From Candidatus Kuenenia stuttgartensis (GTDB lineage: Bacteria > Planctomycetota > Planctomycetia > Pirellulales > UBA1268): a DNA stretch of 52,438 nt. A program made the translations under genes and the position numbers. The stretch is from assembly GCA_945870505.1 (NCBI GenBank), contig CAMBSN010000010.1, positions 1-52,438 of the forward strand. The letters run 5' to 3'. Shown here piece after piece: positions 47,562 to 52,438 of this stretch. Numbering within the stretch: position 1 is the first letter of the stretch; each line of letters starts with the position of its first letter. The notes below the pieces were generated by a model. It was not told where the DNA came from. It did not search any database and saw only the letters and a program-made list of their open reading frames with translations.

Positions 47562-50500
47562 TCATCGTACCCACAGTAGCGGCTGCGTGATCGGCACGTT
47601 GCGGCGGACCTCGGGATCGGTCGAGTCGGCAGGGAGCCGCTTCCAGAGATCGAGGTAGGCGGGCTCATGGAGGGCGAGCCCCGCGAAGAGCAGGTGCGGC
47701 TGCCGCACGGGCCACCCTTCCCAGTGCTCGACGTCGGGCGGCTTCGGCCACGTCTTCTTGTCGGCCAGATACGGATGCAGCCAGGCCACCGCGGTGCGCA
47801 TCCCGCGGCCGTCGGGCAGCGCGAAAGTCCAGAGGTCATCGCCCCCGGCGGAGAGGATCTGGCAGAGCGTTGCCATCTGATCGAGCTGGAAGATCGAGTA
47901 TCCGTAGGGCTTCGTTCGCGACAGTTCCGCCGGGAATGAGCCGTCGGCTGCCATCTGGTGCGGCACGAAGACCCCCATGAACTGCCGGCGGCACTCGGCG
48001 AGGAGCGACTCGTCGCCGGTGAGGTCGGCGAAGGCAGCCAGCTGCACGAAGTAGGCAACGGCGTGGTTGTTCTTCGCCTCCCCTTCCTTGCGGCCATTTT
48101 CGCTCGTGGTCATCCAGGTGCTGAGGTCGGCGAACCACCGCTTCACGCCGGTCACTGTCGCCTCCGGCAGGGCGCGTTCCCGCGCGAGCACTTTCACGGC
48201 CCGCGCGACCTCGGCGAGGTGCAGCCCGTCGATGATGCCTGCCGGGCGGCCCGCCGACACGCCGGGCACGGCCTGGGCGTGGTCGAGATTCGGGTTCATG
48301 CGTGTGGTCGGATCGAGGAAGAACACCCGCAAGAGTTCGTCGGCCTTCGCGGCGTAGCGGGCGTCGCCGGTCACGAGTTGGGCAGCGGCGAGAGCCGCGA
48401 CCCGGTCGCGGAGAGCGTTCACCGCCTGACGATGGGCGAAAAAGTTGTCGGGGTTGGATTCCCCGTCGCGGCGGACGTACGGGAGGCCGTCTGCCTTCGT
48501 CGGATCCGGCCACCAGTAGTCGCCGTTGGAGTAGAAGTCGTTCGGAGAGCCCTCGGCGTGCGGGGCGCGCTGGGACGTGATCGTGAGCGGCGGCAATGCC
48601 AGGGCGGCGTCGGCCGCCTTGAGGATCCGCTCGCGGTCGAAACCGGCCACATCGATGGCGTCCGTCGCCGGCGGCTGGGAATAGCCAACCGGAGACGCCT
48701 GGGTCGCGGTCGTCGCGGCCTTCGCCGCCGGATCAGCGTCGAGCGTCACGAAAGCCGAGCGCAGCCCCGGCGATGTGACCGCGGCCACCGCCTTGCGGCC
48801 CGTGAATCTGACGCGGATGCGGGCCCGCCCGTTGGCCAGCTGCACCACGCGCGATCCTTCGGGTGTGCCGAGGTTGTCGATGAGCGTGCCCTCACCGGCG
48901 AGGTCGAATCGCACCACGTTGGCCGCGTCAACGCACGGGAGTCCGTCCTTGTCGAAGGCGCGGGTCTCGATCCAGGCTTCGGCACCGTCTCGCGACACCT
49001 CGACGAGTGTGAGCTTGGCGGCCTTCCCCCACTTCGCCGTGTGGTAGTCGAAGGCGATTTCGTCGGTGAGTTGTTCGCCCGCCGCCGCGCGGGCCACCGC
49101 GCGGACGACATGTCGGCCCGCGGCAAGCGGCACGTGCCACTGCAGGCCCGCGGCGGGATAGGTCGCGACGTCGCGGCTCTTCGTGCCAGCAGACGTGCCA
49201 TTGACGAAGAGTTCCACCTGCGGGCAGTTGGAGTAGACCCGGATCTCCTTCGCTTCGCCCGGCTCTCCCCAGCGGTCGTGCCAGCCGTGGCCGAGGAGGT
49301 GCACCATCGGCTTCTCCGCCCAGTAGCTCTGGAAGACGTAGTAGCTCTCCTTCGGCGTGCCGTCGCGGGTGACCACACCCTTCTGGTTCACACGCGGCAC
49401 CGGGTTTTCCGGCCGCAGTGGTGTGGAAAAGTCCTTGAAGATCCAGGCGGCGGCACCGGTGAGGTTCGGCATCTGCTCCTGTTCGTGCAGGTGCCAATCG
49501 AAGAGGTTCACCATGTAGCTCTCCGACCAGTCGCCGTCCTTCGACATCCGCACCTTGCCGCCCGACGCCTTGTAGGCCTTGCCCACCTCGGCGGTCCCCT
49601 GCCCTTCCGCGACCTTCTCCAGCATCTGCTCCGGATTCTCGGCGAACCGGCCGGCGTGGCTGTCGCCTCCCCATTCGGCGTGAAAGAAGTGCGGCACGTC
49701 GGCGATTGCCTTCTCCGTGGCCCCGCGATACTCGCGGTAGCGGCCCGAATACCAGCCCGCCCAGATGCTCGGTGAGTAGACGTCGACCACGTCTTTGCAG
49801 AAGTCACAGCGGCGGATCGAAGTCTTTCGCGATGGGTCGAGCTCGTGGGCGAGGCCGTTGAGCTCGGCCATGAAGGAACGAATCGCCTCCTTGTCAAACG
49901 CGGGAAAGTCGCCCGGCCAGTCGTTCTCGTTGCCAAGGCCCCAGAGGATCACGGCCGGGTGGTTCCTGTGCTGGTCGATCAGCGCCCGGAGCATGTCGCG
50001 GCACTGCTCGCGGTAGCGTTCGCCACCCAGCCCACCGCGGCACCAGGGGATTTCCTCCCACACGAGCAGGCCCAGCTCGTCGCAGAGGTCGAGGACGAGC
50101 GGCGCCTGCTGGTAGTGGCCGAGGCGGACGAAGTTGGCCCCCATCTCCTTGATCTGGGTCATCGTGCGGCGGATCACGTCGTCGGGCACGGCCGCCGCCA
50201 CGCCGGCATGGTCTTCGTGGTAATGGGTGCCCCGCAGGAGCAGCCGCTCGCCATTGAGCTTGAAGGGGCCGTGCGGCACCCACTCCACGCTCCGGAGGCC
50301 AAACCGCTCGGCGACGCGGTGCTCGCCGCCGGGCGAGGCGAGCGTCACGGAGCACGAATACAGCCGGGGCGCGGCCGGCGACCAGGTGGCCGGCGCGGGA
50401 ATCGTGAACGAGTCGAGATCCTTCTCGCCCTCCCACGGAGCAGCCTTCAGTTCACGGTGGTGGACCACCGCGCCGGCTGGATCGCGGATCTCGATCGCGA

Positions 50501-51203
50501 GCGTCACCTCATCGGTGAGCCGCTCGGGGTTGTGGAGCCGCCCGCGGATCGTGACGCTCCCCTTCCCGTCAGCGAGCACCGGGAGCACGTGAACCTGCTC
50601 GAGCGACACGGCCGGCACGTGCACGAGGTGGAGGTGCCGGTAGAGGCCGCCGTAGCGGTTGAAGTCGCTGAGATCGGACGGGATCGATTCCGCATCCCGC
50701 GAGTTGTCGCAGCGGATCGCCAGCGGGACCTTCCCCTGGCACGACTCGTCGGCCAGCGCGCCGGCGGCGGCGTCGGTGATGTCGAGCGTCCACTCGTCGT
50801 AGCCACCGAGGTGGCTGCCGACCTCGGCGAGATTCACGAACACGCTCGTCGCCTGGCCAGCGCCGTCGAAGTGGAGGAGCGTACGGCCGCGCGGGAAGGG
50901 GTTCTTCGACTCCAGCCGCGCGCGATACCAGCCGTGCCCCTGGTAATACCGCTCGTCGGGATCGACGGCGTCGCGGGCGTTGAAGCAGTGGGGTAGTGAG
51001 ACCTTCGTCCAGGCGACGTTGTCGCTCGCCTTCTCGCCTCGCCAGACTTCCCAGACGCTGCCGAGCGTACCGCGGTAGTGCTCCCAGCCATCGGTCAGCC
51101 GTTGTCCCTGCTCGGCGGCCGGGGCAGGCTGCTGCAGGATCGGCCACGCGGTCGCGAGCACCAGCGCCAGCAGCCATCCGCCGCGGCGATCGATCGAGGC
51201 CAT
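47562..51203 (-). CDS. Exported fusion: GH2 beta-glycosidase plus alginate-lyase-like domain
   Basis: 1213 aa. Signal peptide about 1-30. GH2 jelly-roll (about 36-215), Ig-like domain (about 216-315) and TIM barrel (about 316-600) with acid/base Glu near 425 in WGLGNENDW and a likely nucleophile Glu near 508 in FFHAEWGGDS. Two further beta domains (about 640-845), including EIRVYSNCPQVELFVNGT, resemble GH2 C-terminal domains. From about 850 to the end is an alginate_lyase (PL5-like) alpha-barrel: YSNGDYWWPDP, TRMNPNLDHAQAV, AKNNHAVAYFVQ, KPYGYSIFQLDQ. The combination suggests coordinated cleavage of a uronic-acid-containing, probably algal, polysaccharide. The end domain is a paralogue of the next gene. 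Confidence 0.88.
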   Translation of the reverse strand: MASIDRRGGWLLALVLATAWPILQQPAPAAEQGQRLTDGWEHYRGTLGSVWEVWRGEKASDNVAWTKVSLPHCFNARDAVDPDERYYQGHGWYRARLESKNPFPRGRTLLHFDGAGQATSVFVNLAEVGSHLGGYDEWTLDITDAAAGALADESCQGKVPLAIRCDNSRDAESIPSDLSDFNRYGGLYRHLHLVHVPAVSLEQVHVLPVLADGKGSVTIRGRLHNPERLTDEVTLAIEIRDPAGAVVHHRELKAAPWEGEKDLDSFTIPAPATWSPAAPRLYSCSVTLASPGGEHRVAERFGLRSVEWVPHGPFKLNGERLLLRGTHYHEDHAGVAAAVPDDVIRRTMTQIKEMGANFVRLGHYQQAPLVLDLCDELGLLVWEEIPWCRGGLGGERYREQCRDMLRALIDQHRNHPAVILWGLGNENDWPGDFPAFDKEAIRSFMAELNGLAHELDPSRKTSIRRCDFCKDVVDVYSPSIWAGWYSGRYREYRGATEKAIADVPHFFHAEWGGDSHAGRFAENPEQMLEKVAEGQGTAEVGKAYKASGGKVRMSKDGDWSESYMVNLFDWHLHEQEQMPNLTGAAAWIFKDFSTPLRPENPVPRVNQKGVVTRDGTPKESYYVFQSYWAEKPMVHLLGHGWHDRWGEPGEAKEIRVYSNCPQVELFVNGTSAGTKSRDVATYPAAGLQWHVPLAAGRHVVRAVARAAAGEQLTDEIAFDYHTAKWGKAAKLTLVEVSRDGAEAWIETRAFDKDGLPCVDAANVVRFDLAGEGTLIDNLGTPEGSRVVQLANGRARIRVRFTGRKAVAAVTSPGLRSAFVTLDADPAAKAATTATQASPVGYSQPPATDAIDVAGFDRERILKAADAALALPPLTITSQRAPHAEGSPNDFYSNGDYWWPDPTKADGLPYVRRDGESNPDNFFAHRQAVNALRDRVAALAAAQLVTGDARYAAKADELLRVFFLDPTTRMNPNLDHAQAVPGVSAGRPAGIIDGLHLAEVARAVKVLARERALPEATVTGVKRWFADLSTWMTTSENGRKEGEAKNNHAVAYFVQLAAFADLTGDESLLAECRRQFMGVFVPHQMAADGSFPAELSRTKPYGYSIFQLDQMATLCQILSAGGDDLWTFALPDGRGMRTAVAWLHPYLADKKTWPKPPDVEHWEGWPVRQPHLLFAGLALHEPAYLDLWKRLPADSTDPEVRRNVPITQPLLWVR

Positions 51204-51247
51204 GCTTCAGTCTCTCCTGTTCATGCGTGTCACGGTGTGTCAGGCGG

Positions 51248-52438
51248 TCATTCGTCTACGAACGTCAGTCGGATTCGGCCGTCCCCGGCGCCCGTCAAAC
51301 CCTTCACGAGCGCCGCGTACGACGGATCGCGATAGACGATCCCGGCTCGCCAGAGGATCGTGGCGAAATCGGCCTGCTCCATCCGGCGGATCTGCTCGTG
51401 CGGCCAGCGGTGCGGCGCCGCAACGTAGGGCACGAGAAAGTCGATGGCTCGGCGGATCGATCGGCCGTCGCGGGTCTCATAACGCCAGAGGTCGATGCCC
51501 ACGTGTTCCGCGAGCGTGGCGAGGTGGCACAGCGCCTGGAGATTGAAGGCGGAATAGCCGAGCGATCTCGTTCGCACCAGTTCGTGCGGCTGGCTCCCGT
51601 CGGGCTCGATCTGCACGGCGATCCGCCGCGGGCCGGCATCCTCGAGCACGCCAACCGCGAGATCGCGGCGGCCGGTCACCAGGGCCAACTGCACGACCTG
51701 CGTGTCGAAGAAGGTGCCGTGGTTGTTGTCGGCGGCCCGCTCGCGGCGGCCGGGCTCGCTCCCCAGGAGCCAGTCGAGGTAGTCGCCGGCCCAGGCGGCG
51801 ATGGCCTCGTGGTCGGCGGCCGACAGCACGTCCGCATCGTCGATCAGCGTGACGGCGTCGATCGCTTCCACCAGATCGCGGCCCTCGATGATGCCGGTGC
51901 CACGGCCATCGTTGGTGCCGCGGATGGCCTGGGCGAAGCGGAGGTGGGGATTCATCCGCGTCGCCTCGTCGATGAACCACGTGCGGGCGAACGCGGCGGC
52001 GTGCTCGGCATACCGCTTCTGGCCGGTGAACCGCCAGGCGAGGCCGAGTGTCTCCATGGCCGAACCCAGCAGGCCTACCCGGCCGCGGTCGGTGAACTGC
52101 TGGTCGTCCGATTCCGGATTTCGCCGGCCATCGCGGCGGATGTAGGGCAGCCCGTCCGCAGCGGAGTGATCGGGCCAGTAGTAGGGCGCGAGGCTTGCAT
52201 AATCGTGCGGGTCGCCGCTCGGTGCCGGTAACCGCTTGGCGGTCACGGTCGGCGGCGGCACGTCGAGCAGAGCGTCGGCCTCGTTGATCAGCGTGTCGAC
52301 GGCGTTGCGAATCTCAGCATCGCCCGCGGCGAGCCTCCGCTGCGCCTCGGCGAGCGAACCGGGTCGGGCGGCGTGATACACCCGCGCGGCGGGCTCGTCT
52401 GCCGCCGCCACGAGCGAGCCGAGGGACGCAACGAGAAC
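51248..52438 (-). CDS. Alginate-lyase-like (PL5-type) protein, N-terminus outside the window
   Basis: The frame stays open to the window edge, where it reads VLVASLGSLVAAADE: the end of a signal peptide whose start is beyond 52438. About 396 codons are visible. Motifs are YYWPDHSAADGLPYIRRDG, TRMNPHLRFAQAIRG, ADNNHGTFFDTQ (Asn-His of the NNH catalytic motif) and SLGYSAFNLQAL. These match, in the same order, the C-terminal part of the neighbouring GH2 fusion, 44 nt away on the same strand. Likely a secreted polyuronate lyase in a polysaccharide utilisation operon. Confidence 0.85.
   Translation of the reverse strand, partial: VLVASLGSLVAAADEPAARVYHAARPGSLAEAQRRLAAGDAEIRNAVDTLINEADALLDVPPPTVTAKRLPAPSGDPHDYASLAPYYWPDHSAADGLPYIRRDGRRNPESDDQQFTDRGRVGLLGSAMETLGLAWRFTGQKRYAEHAAAFARTWFIDEATRMNPHLRFAQAIRGTNDGRGTGIIEGRDLVEAIDAVTLIDDADVLSAADHEAIAAWAGDYLDWLLGSEPGRRERAADNNHGTFFDTQVVQLALVTGRRDLAVGVLEDAGPRRIAVQIEPDGSQPHELVRTRSLGYSAFNLQALCHLATLAEHVGIDLWRYETRDGRSIRRAIDFLVPYVAAPHRWPHEQIRRMEQADFATILWRAGIVYRDPSYAALVKGLTGAGDGRIRLTFVDE

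Overview
The window looks like chromosomal DNA from a high-GC planctomycete, most likely of the Pirellulales. The evidence is family-level: a hopanoid gene set (shc, hpnH, hpnC, hpnD, hpnE, probable hpnG), a PEP-CTERM protein, a Hanks-type kinase with DLG in place of DFG and a C-terminal anchor, an O/P-type porin, a proline-rich secreted protein of a type I associate with planctomycetes, and exported GH2 and alginate-lyase-like enzymes. No rRNA, tRNA, CRISPR array or intact transposase gene was found.

Layout. 1-7248: tail of a glycine-rich protein, rpsR, a hot-dog thioesterase, a LolD-like ATPase with a giant FtsX-like permease, a family 9 glycosyltransferase and a duplicated membrane protein, all on +. 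7492-9355: queE and queC (-) divergent from queF (+), the late steps of queuosine precursor synthesis. 9555-11992: a PEP-CTERM protein with an in-frame stop in its signal peptide, a strong terminator, and a TIM-barrel isomerase. 12144-15922: HemN-like radical SAM protein, a DUF116-polyprenyl synthase fusion and a DUF98 chorismate-lyase-like protein, which together suggest an undescribed prenylated-aromatic pathway. 16321-21102: an HTH-receiver regulator, a soluble histidine kinase, then shc-hpnH. 21402-27522: ROK kinase, sufE, rhodanese, ettA, GH25 lysozyme and ispH. 27675-30894: hpnCDE. 31360-36718 (-): response regulator, histidine kinase, porin, Cys-rich secreted protein and hpnG. 36800-38391: guaA broken by a fold-back mutation. 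38513-43833: surE, Ser/Thr kinase, glutaredoxin-like protein, HAD hydrolase, ilvD. 43848-52438: proline-rich secreted protein, exported katG, a GH2/alginate-lyase fusion and an incomplete alginate-lyase-like paralogue.

How the parts fit. IspH supplies isoprenoid precursors, HpnC/D/E make squalene, Shc cyclises it, HpnH adds the adenosyl group and HpnG would remove adenine. SufE and the rhodanese lie between these operons and could serve the Fe-S enzymes IspH and HpnH.

The most striking non-coding signal is a family of GTAG-headed short palindromes (REP/REPIN-like; about 25 full copies in six clusters). Every cluster lies between two convergent genes. Every convergent gap longer than 12 bp has one, and no tandem or divergent gap does. 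Three clusters carry a roughly 160-bp core in which a hairpin stem has been replaced by an unrelated sequence that still pairs. A separate three-way-junction palindrome lies at 39518-39612.
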